This document shows, in pieces, positions 17,393 through 26,387 of a stretch of 64,000 nucleotides of DNA. Source of the DNA: SHZL01 sp963784425. GTDB taxonomy: Bacteria > Pseudomonadota > Gammaproteobacteria > Xanthomonadales > SZUA-36. A model generated the notes under the pieces. The model ran no database searches. It was not told the DNA's origin and saw nothing but the letters and a program-made list of their open reading frames with translations. The stretch's first letter is position 1, and every line of letters begins with the position of its first letter. The translations under genes and the position numbers were made by a program. The stretch lies in the NCBI GenBank assembly GCA_963784425.1, contig CAWARM010000011.1, positions 868,001-932,000 of the forward strand, read 5' to 3'.

Positions 17393-20300
17393 CTATCCTG
17401 TCCAGTGGCGGGCGTTGATGAACATGCGTCGCCAGGGTGAGTTCGGGCCCCAGTTGCCGGGTGCCCAGGAAAAGTTGACGGTCCGCAAGGTCCGTTCCGG
17501 ATGTGGCATCAAGATGGTCACTCTGCCATCATCATTACACAGGCCCGTTACTCCCCCAAGTGAACCGTTAGGGTTGTCCGGGAAATGTTCTGTTGCCCGG
17601 CCATAGCTGTCAACGTAGCGCAATGCAATCACTTTCTCAGCCCCGGCCAAACCAGCCCCGGAAGAGCAGAACTCTGCACGTCCTTCACCATGAGCCGATG
17701 CTACCGGAATTCGTGACCCTTCCATTCCCTTGAAAAACAGGGAAGGAGATTGGCCGATCTCGACTACGCCGAGGCGGGATTCGAACTGTTCGGAGCGGTT
17801 GCGTACAAAATCCGGCCATGCTGACGACCCCGGGATGATCTCCCGCAAGGCGGCCAGCATCTGGCAACCGTTGCACACACCCAGCGCAAAACGATCTTCC
17901 CTGGCAAGGAATCTGCTAAAGCTCTCGCGCAGGCCTGGTTCAAACAGGATGGACTTCGCCCAGCCCCGGCCCGCGCCGAGCACATCGCCATATGAAAAAC
18001 CGCCACAGGCAACAAAACCCTGGAACGAATGCAAATCCTGCCTACCGTCAAACAGATCAGACATGTGCACATCAACGCTGTCAAACCCTGCAAGGTCGAA
18101 CGCCGCAGCCATCTCCACGTGCCCGTTTACGCCCTGTTCCCGCAGGATTGCCACGGCCGGCCGGGCACCTCTGGATATCATCGCTGCGACCGGACCAGGA
18201 TTAGCTTCGGCTTCAGGGATGAAGCTTAACTGCGCCGACATGCCCGGGCGCGACCAGTCGCATGCATGATCAAGCTCCTCGTCAGCACATTCCGGATTGT
18301 CCCGCAATCGTTGCACGGCGTGGCTGGTCTCTGACCACAAACGCTGCAACTGCGGTAGCGATTCATCGAGAACTACTTCATCGAAACTGCTGAGGCGCAA
18401 CCTGTCGCCATTGACCGGCCGGCCAACTTCCCTGGCCAGGTTGGAAAGCTTATGCTCCAAAAGGATTTCATGCACACGGGGCAAGTCGCCGACACGCACC
18501 TGGATTACCGCGCCCGGTTCTTCAGCAAAAAATGCCGCCAGGAGTTCGCTCCGCTGCACGCATAAATCCAGTTCCAGTCCGCAATGCGCAGCAAACGCCA
18601 TTTCACACAAGGTTGCTGCCAGGCCACCGTCCGACCGGTCATGATAGGCCAGCACCAGGTTTTCCCGGTTCAGTCGCTGAATTGCGGCGAAGAACCCGCG
18701 CAAGATTGCAGGTGAGTCCAGGTCGGGGACTTCTTGTCCAAATTCACCATGCACCTGTGCCACTACGGAACCGCCAAGTCGATTTTTTCCTGCGCCCAGA
18801 TCAAGCAGCAAGAGGCTGGTTTCACCCGCGGCCAGAATGAGTTCGGGCGTCAGGCACCGGCTCACATCACTCACGGGCGCAAATGCAGACACGATCAGTG
18901 AAACCGGAGCTTGTACTTTTTTCTGCTTACCGGCTTCGCTCCAAATGGTTTTCATGGAAAGGGAATCCTTGCCCACCGGGATGGCGATACCGAGGTCGGG
19001 ACATAATTCCATGCCGACAGCTTTAACCGTGTCAAACAGCACGCCGTCCTGGCCATCTTCGCCTGCAGCGGCCATCCAGTTTGCAGACAAGCGGATATCA
19101 GAGATATCGCGAATTGCTGCGCAGGCAATATTGCACACGGCCTCGGCAATGGCCACGCGCCCGGAAGCAGGCCCGTTTACAACGGCCAGCGGGGTTCGCT
19201 CACCCATGGCCATGGCTTCACCGCACTCACTGTTGAAACCGGCAAGTGTAACGGCGGCATCAGCCACAGGTACCTGCCAGGGGCCAACCATCTGGTCGCG
19301 CACCACCAGCCCCCCGACAGAACGGTCTCCAATGGTAATAAGAAAGGACTTGCTGCCCACCGCCGGAAAACGCAGGACACGGTGCAAGGCTGCCGCGATA
19401 TCCCACCCGCTAAAATCTGCCTCGCCCCCCACGATAGCGCGACGCTCAGCCACGCGATGCATGCGAGGGGTTTGGCCCAGCAGGACGTCGAGCGGCATAT
19501 CCACCGCATCCGCCTTTAGCTGGCGATCTGTTACGCGCAGCTGCCGCTCCTGGGTTGCATGTCCGACTATTACGTAAGGACAGCGTTCCCGCTGGCACAT
19601 GTTTTGAAACACCGTCAGGCCGGCCGTATCAATGGCCAGTACATAGCGCTCCTGCGCCTCATTGCACCAGATTTCCATTGGCGACATAGCCGAGTCCGCA
19701 GTGAACACATCACGCAACTCAAGCAAGCCGCCGCAGCCACCGTCATTCAGTAATTCGGGCAGTGCATTTGCCAGCCCCCCTGCGCCTACGTCGTGGATGG
19801 ACAGGATGGGATTACGTTCGCCCAGTGCCCAACAGGCATCGATCACTTCCTGGCAGCGGCGCTGCATTTCGGGATTTCCCCGTTGCACCGAGGCAAAATC
19901 CAGCTCTTCGGCGCTTTGCCCGCTACCAACAGAAGATGCAGCCCCGCCCCCAAGCCCGATCAGCATTGCTGGCCCACCCATGACGACGATGGCCGCTTGC
20001 GGAGTCAGGGGCAGTTTCCTGACCATGTCCGGGCGGATGCTGCCAAGACCCCCGGCGATCATGATTGGCTTGTGGTAACCCCATACGACTCCGCCCACTT
20101 CCTGCTCAAACGTGCGGAAGTAGCCGCACAATGCCGGACGGCCAAATTCATTGTTGAAAGCCGCACCGCCAATTGGCCCTTCGAGCATGATCTCAAGGGC
20201 GCTGGCAATGCGCTCAGGTTTTCCGTGTGCTTGTTGCCATGGAAAAGAATATCCCGGGATATCCAGGTGTGAAACGGAAAATCCCGTGAGCCCGGCTTTG

Positions 20301-21286
20301 GGCCTGGCGCCACGGCCCGTAGCTGCTTCATCGCGAATCTCTCCCCCGGAACCCGTAGCTGCGCCGGCGAACGGTGATATGGCCGTAGGGTGATTATGCG
20401 TTTCGACCTTGATCTGGAATGGCAGGCTTTCATTGACCCAGCCGTAGATCCCGGAGTCGGGCTGCACGAAGAACCGCTCGCCTTCCGGGCCGGCAATGAC
20501 TGCTGAATTGTCATGGTAGGCCGACAATACTCCCGCGGGCGATTGGGTATGAGTATTGCGAATCATGTCGAACAGGCTGTGTTTGGCTGCCTCTGTGTCA
20601 ATGGTCCAGGATGCATTGAAAATCTTGTGCCGGCAATGCTCCGAGTTGGCCTGCGCAAACATCATCAACTCCGCATCGCTGGGGTCCCGTCCCAGGCGCT
20701 TGAAAGCCTCCGCAAGGTAGTCTATTTCCTGCCCGGACAATGCCAGACCAAGTTCACGATCAGCGCGGCTCAGTGCCACGGCGCCTTCAAGCAGAACGGG
20801 AACGTGCCGTAACGGCCGCGGAGATCCATGCAGAAAAAGCGCTCTTGCGGCATCGACATCATTGAGCACTGACTGGGTCATGCGGTCGTGCAGCAACGCA
20901 TGCAGTCCCAGTGTGTCGGCCGTTGACAGGGAAGATGTGCCCCCGACCCAGTAGGCGGTGCCGCGTTCGATGCGCTTGACGCTGCTCAGCCCGCAACGGC
21001 TGGAAATGTCGGTTGCTTTGCTTGACCAGGGCGATAGTGTACCCAGGCGCGGAACGACGAGGATCAGGCCATCACGGTCCAGAGCGGCGTTGCTTTTGGC
21101 GTGCAAGAGGTCGCCAAGGCGTTTGGTATCTGCAACTGCAAGGGGCGTGTCGGACTCTATGAAATAGACGAACCGGGAATCGATTGAGCATGCCAGTGCA
21201 AAACGTTCCACCAATTGAAGCGAAAGCCGGGTCTTGCGAAACTCAGATAAAGCAGGTTCGCCCAGCAGCCAGGTGAAATCGGACAA
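17393..21286 (-). CDS. purL: Phosphoribosylformylglycinamidine synthase (PurL, large single-chain type)
   Basis: Converts FGAR, glutamine and ATP to FGAM in purine synthesis. I choose the TTG at 21286: GGGAG lies eight bases upstream, and it gives about 1297 aa, the normal length, starting near the conserved GEPALSEFRKTRL. In order: the PurS-like N-terminal domain, linker, two AIR-synthase-type domains (AQANSEHCRHKIFNA; KVETHNHPTAISPFAGAATG; SIHDVGAGGLANALPELL; VGKDSLSM), and a C-terminal glutaminase with nucleophile GVCNGCQML and MPHPERTLR. It is transcribed towards the membrane-protein gene and the secretion operon. A short hexamer repeat lies directly upstream. Confidence 0.96.
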   Translation of the reverse strand: MSDFTWLLGEPALSEFRKTRLSLQLVERFALACSIDSRFVYFIESDTPLAVADTKRLGDLLHAKSNAALDRDGLILVVPRLGTLSPWSSKATDISSRCGLSSVKRIERGTAYWVGGTSSLSTADTLGLHALLHDRMTQSVLNDVDAARALFLHGSPRPLRHVPVLLEGAVALSRADRELGLALSGQEIDYLAEAFKRLGRDPSDAELMMFAQANSEHCRHKIFNASWTIDTEAAKHSLFDMIRNTHTQSPAGVLSAYHDNSAVIAGPEGERFFVQPDSGIYGWVNESLPFQIKVETHNHPTAISPFAGAATGSGGEIRDEAATGRGARPKAGLTGFSVSHLDIPGYSFPWQQAHGKPERIASALEIMLEGPIGGAAFNNEFGRPALCGYFRTFEQEVGGVVWGYHKPIMIAGGLGSIRPDMVRKLPLTPQAAIVVMGGPAMLIGLGGGAASSVGSGQSAEELDFASVQRGNPEMQRRCQEVIDACWALGERNPILSIHDVGAGGLANALPELLNDGGCGGLLELRDVFTADSAMSPMEIWCNEAQERYVLAIDTAGLTVFQNMCQRERCPYVIVGHATQERQLRVTDRQLKADAVDMPLDVLLGQTPRMHRVAERRAIVGGEADFSGWDIAAALHRVLRFPAVGSKSFLITIGDRSVGGLVVRDQMVGPWQVPVADAAVTLAGFNSECGEAMAMGERTPLAVVNGPASGRVAIAEAVCNIACAAIRDISDIRLSANWMAAAGEDGQDGVLFDTVKAVGMELCPDLGIAIPVGKDSLSMKTIWSEAGKQKKVQAPVSLIVSAFAPVSDVSRCLTPELILAAGETSLLLLDLGAGKNRLGGSVVAQVHGEFGQEVPDLDSPAILRGFFAAIQRLNRENLVLAYHDRSDGGLAATLCEMAFAAHCGLELDLCVQRSELLAAFFAEEPGAVIQVRVGDLPRVHEILLEHKLSNLAREVGRPVNGDRLRLSSFDEVVLDESLPQLQRLWSETSHAVQRLRDNPECADEELDHACDWSRPGMSAQLSFIPEAEANPGPVAAMISRGARPAVAILREQGVNGHVEMAAAFDLAGFDSVDVHMSDLFDGRQDLHSFQGFVACGGFSYGDVLGAGRGWAKSILFEPGLRESFSRFLAREDRFALGVCNGCQMLAALREIIPGSSAWPDFVRNRSEQFESRLGVVEIGQSPSLFFKGMEGSRIPVASAHGEGRAEFCSSGAGLAGAEKVIALRYVDSYGRATEHFPDNPNGSLGGVTGLCNDDGRVTILMPHPERTLRTVNFSWAPGNWGPNSPWRRMFINARHWTG

Positions 21287-21318
21287 GTTTGTGCTCCCGG
21301 TTTTTATTTGGTCCGATG

Positions 21319-21354
21319 CCAAAGCCAATGTCAAAGCCAAAGCCAAAACAAAAG
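21319..21354. repeat. Short hexamer repeat upstream of purL
   Basis: Four to five imperfect copies of a 6-bp unit (CAAAGC, with variants CAATGT and CAAAAC) lie 33-70 bp upstream of the purL start. On the coding strand this reads as GGCTTT repeats. The unit length keeps frame. No function is evident. Confidence 0.6.
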
Positions 21355-21455
21355 GTTAGCTGATCGTGAGTCAATTCAGGGCTGTGCCCGGCAGAAGACA
21401 CATCTCCAGGCTTTAAAGCCTGAGCGCAACGAGCCTGCAGCAAGCAACGGTCGGA

Positions 21456-22199
21456 CTAGTTTGCAGCAGCTGCAACTCCGGCCATGGAGTCAAGTCGCTG
21501 GCGCAAATCAGCCGGTGGCACATAGCCTGGAATCAACGTTCCGTCCGCCGTCAGCAAAGCCGGGGTTCCGGTGACACCTAGCTGGACGCCCAACTCGTAT
21601 TGCGCTGCAACCGGGTTTTCACACTGCTCTGGAACAGGGTCATTGCCAGCCTTGGCGTTGGTAAGTGCTGTCTGCTGGTCGTCGGCGCACCAAACAGAGA
21701 CGAATTTATCGTATGACGGAGACCCTATCCCCGCCCGTGGAAAGGCCATGTAATGAATAGCTATACCTTGCTGGTTGTACTCTGCAATCTGCGAATGCAA
21801 CTTACGGCAATAACCACAATCGACATCGGTAAACACCGTCAGGTCATATACCGGGTGAGCGGGCGCAAATGTGATCTCCTGGGTTGTGTCTATGCCTTTG
21901 AGCAACTCCAGGCGTTGGACCGCTTTTGCCTGTTCAGTAAGGTCTGCACGGGTTTCCAGGTCAATAATGCGGCCCTGGATCAGGTACTTGCCATCAGCGC
22001 TGGCATAAACAATGTCGCCGTTTACCTGCACCTGCAGAACACCCTGTATGGGGGTCTCGGATACTGCTATCGATTCTGCATTGGGCACGAGGGTGCGGAT
22101 GCGCTGCTCTACCAGTTCGAACTGGTCCTGTGCAAAAACCGGAAGAGAAGCACACATGGCCAGTGCCGGCATCGCTATCATCTGAATTGAACGTTTCAT
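21456..22199 (-). CDS. dsbC: Thiol:disulfide isomerase DsbC
   Basis: Periplasmic disulfide isomerase, 247 aa from the ATG at 22199. Signal peptide MKRSIQMIAMPALAMCASLPVFA precedes a DsbC_N dimerisation domain (FELVEQRIRTLVPNAESIAV to the GKYLIQGRIIDL strand). The thioredoxin-fold catalytic domain has active-site CGYC in FTDVDCGYCRKLHSQ and the cis-Pro loop VTGTPALLTADG. A second cysteine pair, as in E. coli DsbC, is present (WCADDQ and QCENP). It is kept reduced by DsbD, which is not seen here. It follows xerD in the same direction, the xerD-dsbC arrangement known in other gammaproteobacteria. Confidence 0.93.
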   Translation of the reverse strand: MKRSIQMIAMPALAMCASLPVFAQDQFELVEQRIRTLVPNAESIAVSETPIQGVLQVQVNGDIVYASADGKYLIQGRIIDLETRADLTEQAKAVQRLELLKGIDTTQEITFAPAHPVYDLTVFTDVDCGYCRKLHSQIAEYNQQGIAIHYMAFPRAGIGSPSYDKFVSVWCADDQQTALTNAKAGNDPVPEQCENPVAAQYELGVQLGVTGTPALLTADGTLIPGYVPPADLRQRLDSMAGVAAAAN

Positions 22200-22351
22200 A
22201 GCCAATCTCGTTTCCTGTATGAATTTTCGCACTGCCTTTGCGGGAAGGCACCCTGCCTGAGAGAGCCCGCACGGAAAGAAAAGTTCCCCCTGACAAAACA
22301 AATTATCTCACATAACCGTCACGCACCGCACCTGCAAAGACCCAGAACGTA

Positions 22352-23386
22352 CTAAGCCCTCGGGTGATGCTTCGCATGTATTTGCTTCAGCCCCTCTTTG
22401 GCAATGTGAGTATAAATCTGCGTTGTAGACAGGTTTGAATGCCCCAGCAACAATTGCACCACCCTCAAATCTGCCCCGTGATTCAACAAATGCGTGGCAA
22501 AGGAATGCCGCAACATGTGGGGTGAGACGTCATGGTTAATACCTGCAATGTGTGCATGACGCCTAATGGCATGCCAAAACGCTTGCCGGCTGAGTCCGGC
22601 CTTGCGGTTAGTCACGAATACCTGGGCGCACTGATGTTGCCCCATCAATTCCGGCCGCGATTCATGCAAATATCGCTGCAACCAGGACATGGACTCCTCT
22701 CCCAACGGGACCAGGCGTTCTTTACCTCCTTTGCCCAGAACACGCACGACCCCCTGGTTCAGATTCACCTGGCCAAGTTCCAGAGAAACCAGTTCACTAA
22801 CCCGCAAACCCGCGGCATACATCAATTCCAGCATGGTGCGGTCGCGCAAGCCAAGAGCCTGGCTTGTATCAGGGCTTTCAATCAGCGCCGTAACCTGCCC
22901 CTCGCTCAATGCCTTGGGTAAGCCCCTGCCAAGTTTGGGGCTTTCAATGAGGACGCAGGGATTGTCCGTGCGACGACCTTCGCGCAATTGCCATTGGTAA
23001 AATTGCCGGAATCCGGAGAGGTAGCGAGACAGGGAACGGGGGTTACGCCCCTGCTGCACTTGCGCTGCAAGAAAACCGAGTATGTCTTTCCGGCCGGCAG
23101 TTTCGAGGCTCAATTTGCGGGACTGCAGGTGAACCGCCAGTAGCTGCAGGTCATACCGATAGGAATCCAGCGTGTTCTTGCTCAGTCCCCTCTCAGCCCA
23201 AACAGCGTCCAGAAAGCGGTCGATCAACCCTGATTCAGATTGAGCTACAGTAAATCCCTCGCTGTGGGCGCCAGAGCCAGTCTTTCGGCTCTGGCGAATC
23301 CGTATTGGCCTTGATGTTGTAATTAGCCACTCTCCAACCCATTGACGGGTGGCAAACGTACGCCTGATCTCTTGTGCTTCAAGCAT
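22352..23386 (-). CDS. xerD: Site-specific tyrosine recombinase XerD
   Basis: Chromosome-dimer resolvase acting at dif with XerC and FtsK. The SAM-like N-terminal DNA-binding domain begins at about residue 53 (LIDRFLDAVWAERGLSKNTLDSY). The catalytic domain has Arg in AAGLRVSELVSLEL, Lys in LGKGGKERLVPLG, HxxR in SPHMLRHSFATHLL, His in LLGHSNLSTTQIY and the nucleophile Tyr in TQIYTHI. At 344 aa it is about 45 residues longer than typical XerD. The extra N-terminal segment may come from calling the start too early, but no better in-frame start codon precedes the conserved region. The C-terminus KQIHAKHHPRA is typical. Confidence 0.92.
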   Translation of the reverse strand: MLEAQEIRRTFATRQWVGEWLITTSRPIRIRQSRKTGSGAHSEGFTVAQSESGLIDRFLDAVWAERGLSKNTLDSYRYDLQLLAVHLQSRKLSLETAGRKDILGFLAAQVQQGRNPRSLSRYLSGFRQFYQWQLREGRRTDNPCVLIESPKLGRGLPKALSEGQVTALIESPDTSQALGLRDRTMLELMYAAGLRVSELVSLELGQVNLNQGVVRVLGKGGKERLVPLGEESMSWLQRYLHESRPELMGQHQCAQVFVTNRKAGLSRQAFWHAIRRHAHIAGINHDVSPHMLRHSFATHLLNHGADLRVVQLLLGHSNLSTTQIYTHIAKEGLKQIHAKHHPRA

Positions 23387-23506
23387 ACCAGACCAGGCTA
23401 TCTACGAAAGACCCCGTAGAGACCACACAAAGGTCGCGCCTGTGCAAGGTCTGTCGAGAACAGAAATCAGGGATAATGTCCTGACGTTGCAGCTGAAACC
23501 ATTCTG

Positions 23507-23983
23507 ATGTCTACCAGGCAAGGGACCAAACCACCTGAACTACCGCTAAACCGGCACGAAACCGGACCCGTGGCCTGCGGCTTTGTGCGGCGAACGCTGG
23601 TCATGTTATACGATGCGGTAGTAATCCTTGCCCTCATGATATTCGCGACCGGCCTGGTCTTACTGGTTCATCCGGCCACACTTACGGCCGGAAAAGACTT
23701 CTGGTACACCCTGTATCTGCTTACCGTGTGGTTCCTGTATCTCGCCTGGTGCTGGCAACACGGAGGGTTAACCCTGGGAATGCGTGCATGGCGGGTGCGC
23801 CTGGTCAGCGACAATGCACGGCCCATGGGTTGGGTTCAGAGCGGGCTTCGATTTGCTGCGTCCTTTGTCTCGGCCTTACCCCTGGGGGCAGGTTTCATTT
23901 GGTCCCTTTTTGACCGGGAGCACCGCGCCTGGCATGACCACTTGAGTCGAAGCCACCTGTGCAGGACTGGGTCCTCCGCCTGA
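23507..23983 (+). CDS. RDD family membrane protein
   Basis: Small integral membrane protein of 158 aa with three hydrophobic segments (LYDAVVILALMIFATGLVLLV; WYTLYLLTVWFLYLAWCW; FAASFVSALPLGAGFIWSLF). It has RDD features: GFVRRTLVMLYDAVV at the N-terminus, GLTLGMRAWRVRLVS in the middle and the C-terminal FDREHRAWHDHLSRSHLC. RDD proteins have no single agreed role; some affect ion homeostasis. It is alone on the plus strand and convergent with lptG. Confidence 0.82.
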   Translation: MSTRQGTKPPELPLNRHETGPVACGFVRRTLVMLYDAVVILALMIFATGLVLLVHPATLTAGKDFWYTLYLLTVWFLYLAWCWQHGGLTLGMRAWRVRLVSDNARPMGWVQSGLRFAASFVSALPLGAGFIWSLFDREHRAWHDHLSRSHLCRTGSSA

Positions 23984-24020
23984 CCCCACTGCCGGGAGCT
24001 CCCTGCACTTTCAGGCTAAC

Positions 24021-25106
24021 CTAAACTGTGCGGCGCAATGCCATGATCGCAGCTATTGCCAGTATCAGCGACGGCAGAACATGGCTCAACACTGCAGGCA
24101 CCGCATAGGCTTCGCCAAAATTCTCTGCCATTCGGTCAATGACCATGAACACGCCCCCCAGAATCATGCCGAAAAACAGGTGCACACCGGCGTTGTGACT
24201 GCGAGCAGATCCGAAAACAAAAGGCATCCCGGCAAGTACAAGTGCAATCACGGTCAGCGGGAAAACAAGCCGCTCCCATAACGCCGCCCGGTATACCGTG
24301 TCATCCAGCCCGTTTTCCTTGAGGTAATCAAGATATCCGAGCAGGGAGCGTAACGACAGGTGCTGGGGCCGCGTAACCGCGGAATCCAATAACTCCGGTT
24401 TCACTTCGGTTGCCCAACCGCGTTGCGCCACTTTGTGCACCGATGCACCGTCCCGGGTAAAAGACACCTCGCTGACATTGTTCAGTGTCCAGTTTTCACC
24501 GCTGTGGACGGCGCTGGCAGCGCGCGTAATGGACTTCAGGTCAACCTGGTCAGTAAAGCTGTAAATGACAACGTCATTGAATGCCACCGATTGCTCACCG
24601 CGATTGGCTGAAAGCAGCGGCAGCTGTATATTGACGATATCGGTTCCATCGCGCATCCACACTCCCCGTGGACCTCCGATGATGGCCCGCCCGACGATTT
24701 CACTCAACCTGAAGGCCCGCGCCTGGTGCTCCGCAGGTGGCGCCACCCATTCCCCGATAATGATCGCGGGAACGGTCAGCAGCATGACCCCGGCCAGCGC
24801 TGCCGCAGACAGCCTCAGCCTGGAGACGCCGGAGGTGCGAAACACTACCAGTTCATTCGAAGCGGCAAGACTTCCCACGCCCAGCAGCGCTCCCAGCAGT
24901 GCGGCGACGGGAAAAATCTGGTACGCCATTCGCGGAATGGTCAACATAGTCACCCAGAACACATCACCCGCGGTGTACTGGTTTTGCACAGAACGCATTT
25001 CCTGCAGCAGGGAGAACAGAACGAACAGTACGGTCAATCCAAGCCAAACCAGGAGCACACCCTGTATGGATGCTTTGCCGAGATAGCGATCTACCCGTTT
25101 CACCAT
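24021..25106 (-). CDS. lptG: LPS export ABC transporter permease LptG
   Basis: Inner-membrane half of the LptB2FG extractor that takes lipopolysaccharide from the inner membrane to the Lpt bridge, 361 aa. The ATG at 25106 has GGAGG 11 bases upstream and gives MVKRVDRYLGKASIQGVLLVW, the usual LptG N-terminus. It has six transmembrane segments around a periplasmic beta-jellyroll. The coupling motif region reads VFRTSGVSRLRLSAAALAGV. It starts 8 nt after lptF. The ATPase gene lptB lies elsewhere. Confidence 0.93.
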   Translation of the reverse strand: MVKRVDRYLGKASIQGVLLVWLGLTVLFVLFSLLQEMRSVQNQYTAGDVFWVTMLTIPRMAYQIFPVAALLGALLGVGSLAASNELVVFRTSGVSRLRLSAAALAGVMLLTVPAIIIGEWVAPPAEHQARAFRLSEIVGRAIIGGPRGVWMRDGTDIVNIQLPLLSANRGEQSVAFNDVVIYSFTDQVDLKSITRAASAVHSGENWTLNNVSEVSFTRDGASVHKVAQRGWATEVKPELLDSAVTRPQHLSLRSLLGYLDYLKENGLDDTVYRAALWERLVFPLTVIALVLAGMPFVFGSARSHNAGVHLFFGMILGGVFMVIDRMAENFGEAYAVPAVLSHVLPSLILAIAAIMALRRTV

Positions 25107-25113
25107 TAAAGGG

Positions 25114-26187
25114 CTAACCTCCTCCAACTCGGTTGCTCAAGCGGCGAAGCCAGATGGCCCCTATCGCAAGCATCAGCAAATGCACCCACCACAGTCCCAG
25201 GAGAGGTGGAAGCACGCCTCGCTCGATCCAGGAACGGCTGATGTGCAGAACATTTGCGTAAACTGCATAGACCAGGATTGCAAAAAGAATCCGTCCTCCG
25301 CGGTTTTCCTTGGGTGCGGAATGCGCCAGGGGCAAGGCCAACAGTCCCAGCACCAGGATTGTAATGGCCGGGGATATCCTCCACTGCATTTGCGCAGCCT
25401 CCACCGGCTTTCCCGAAAACAACAACTCGGTGCTTGGCCGCAGCCTGACATCCAGTGGTTTGTTGCTGCCTTCCGGCTCCGGAAGCCGAATGTCATTACG
25501 CGTGAATCGCACTATGCCGAAATCAAGACTGTCACTACCACCCTCAGTAATCTGGCCATTTTCGAGAGTCAGGTAACGTATGCCTGTCGCAGCATCCAGC
25601 CAGTAGTAGCCCTTCTCCGCAATCCAGACTTGTTCGCGCTCGGCCTGCCTCTGCTGAATAAAAATGTTGCGCAGGGTGCGGCCATCCTTCTCAACGGCCT
25701 CTACGTACAGAATCAGGTCCCCATCCCTGAGAACGTGAAACTGCCCGGTTTGCAAACCCCATTCGGCCGCTGTGCGAAACGCATTCTCCAGCTTCATCTG
25801 TGCTGTCTGGGCAGCAAGCGGCGCAAGGAACACACCAATTGCGAACACGACGGCTGCCACAGGAATGAGCAGGTTGAACAGGGGGCGCATCATCATTTTC
25901 CAGCGGAATCCGCTGGCGCGCATGACCACCATTTCCTGGTCACGGTAGAGTCTGCCCAGGCCCCATATCACCGCAATAAAAACAGACAAGGGTAACAACG
26001 TGTTGAAAACATCTGGCATTTTCAGCACCAACAATGAGCCCAGCAACCCCGGCGGTACGCGCCCGCCGGCAACATCATTAAACAATTCCCCGACCGTGAC
26101 CCCGAACATCACCACCAGCAATACCAGGGTGATCGCGGCGAAAGTCCAGAACCACTCGCGAAGGATGTATTTTTGCAGGATATTCAG
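25114..26187 (-). CDS. lptF: LPS export ABC transporter permease LptF (probable non-ATG start)
   Basis: Partner permease of LptG in LPS extraction. The coupling-helix region reads VVMRASGFRWKMMMRPLFNLL and the jellyroll domain contains VLRDGDLILYVEAVEKDGRTLRN. The first membrane helix (REWFWTFAAITLVLLVVMFG) is encoded upstream of the TTG at 26121, and no in-frame ATG or GTG precedes it. The best candidate is a CTG at 26187, five bases after AGG within GTGAGGTAGTT, giving 357 aa starting MNILQKYILREWFW. That matches the normal length (about 366 aa) and topology. It is divergent from pepA, as in E. coli. Confidence 0.87.
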   Translation of the reverse strand: MNILQKYILREWFWTFAAITLVLLVVMFGVTVGELFNDVAGGRVPPGLLGSLLVLKMPDVFNTLLPLSVFIAVIWGLGRLYRDQEMVVMRASGFRWKMMMRPLFNLLIPVAAVVFAIGVFLAPLAAQTAQMKLENAFRTAAEWGLQTGQFHVLRDGDLILYVEAVEKDGRTLRNIFIQQRQAEREQVWIAEKGYYWLDAATGIRYLTLENGQITEGGSDSLDFGIVRFTRNDIRLPEPEGSNKPLDVRLRPSTELLFSGKPVEAAQMQWRISPAITILVLGLLALPLAHSAPKENRGGRILFAILVYAVYANVLHISRSWIERGVLPPLLGLWWVHLLMLAIGAIWLRRLSNRVGGG

Positions 26188-26387
26188 AACTACCTCACGA
26201 GGTGCACCAGGTTTTCGTAAACGTGTTTCTTGACTTGTGGCAGTTTAGCAGCATTCCCGAACCGGGCGATTGCACTAACCGCGAACATCCTGACCGGCCA
26301 TGCCAATGCCTTTTGCAGTAGAATGCTGGGTTCACGGTCTCCTCCCGGTCCGCAAGCATCAAGAAAATCAAAACAGGATTCTCTAAT

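Noticed and set aside
22202..22310. Riboswitch in the dsbC leader
   Set aside because: There are G/C-rich stretches but no match to a riboswitch core that I can recognise.
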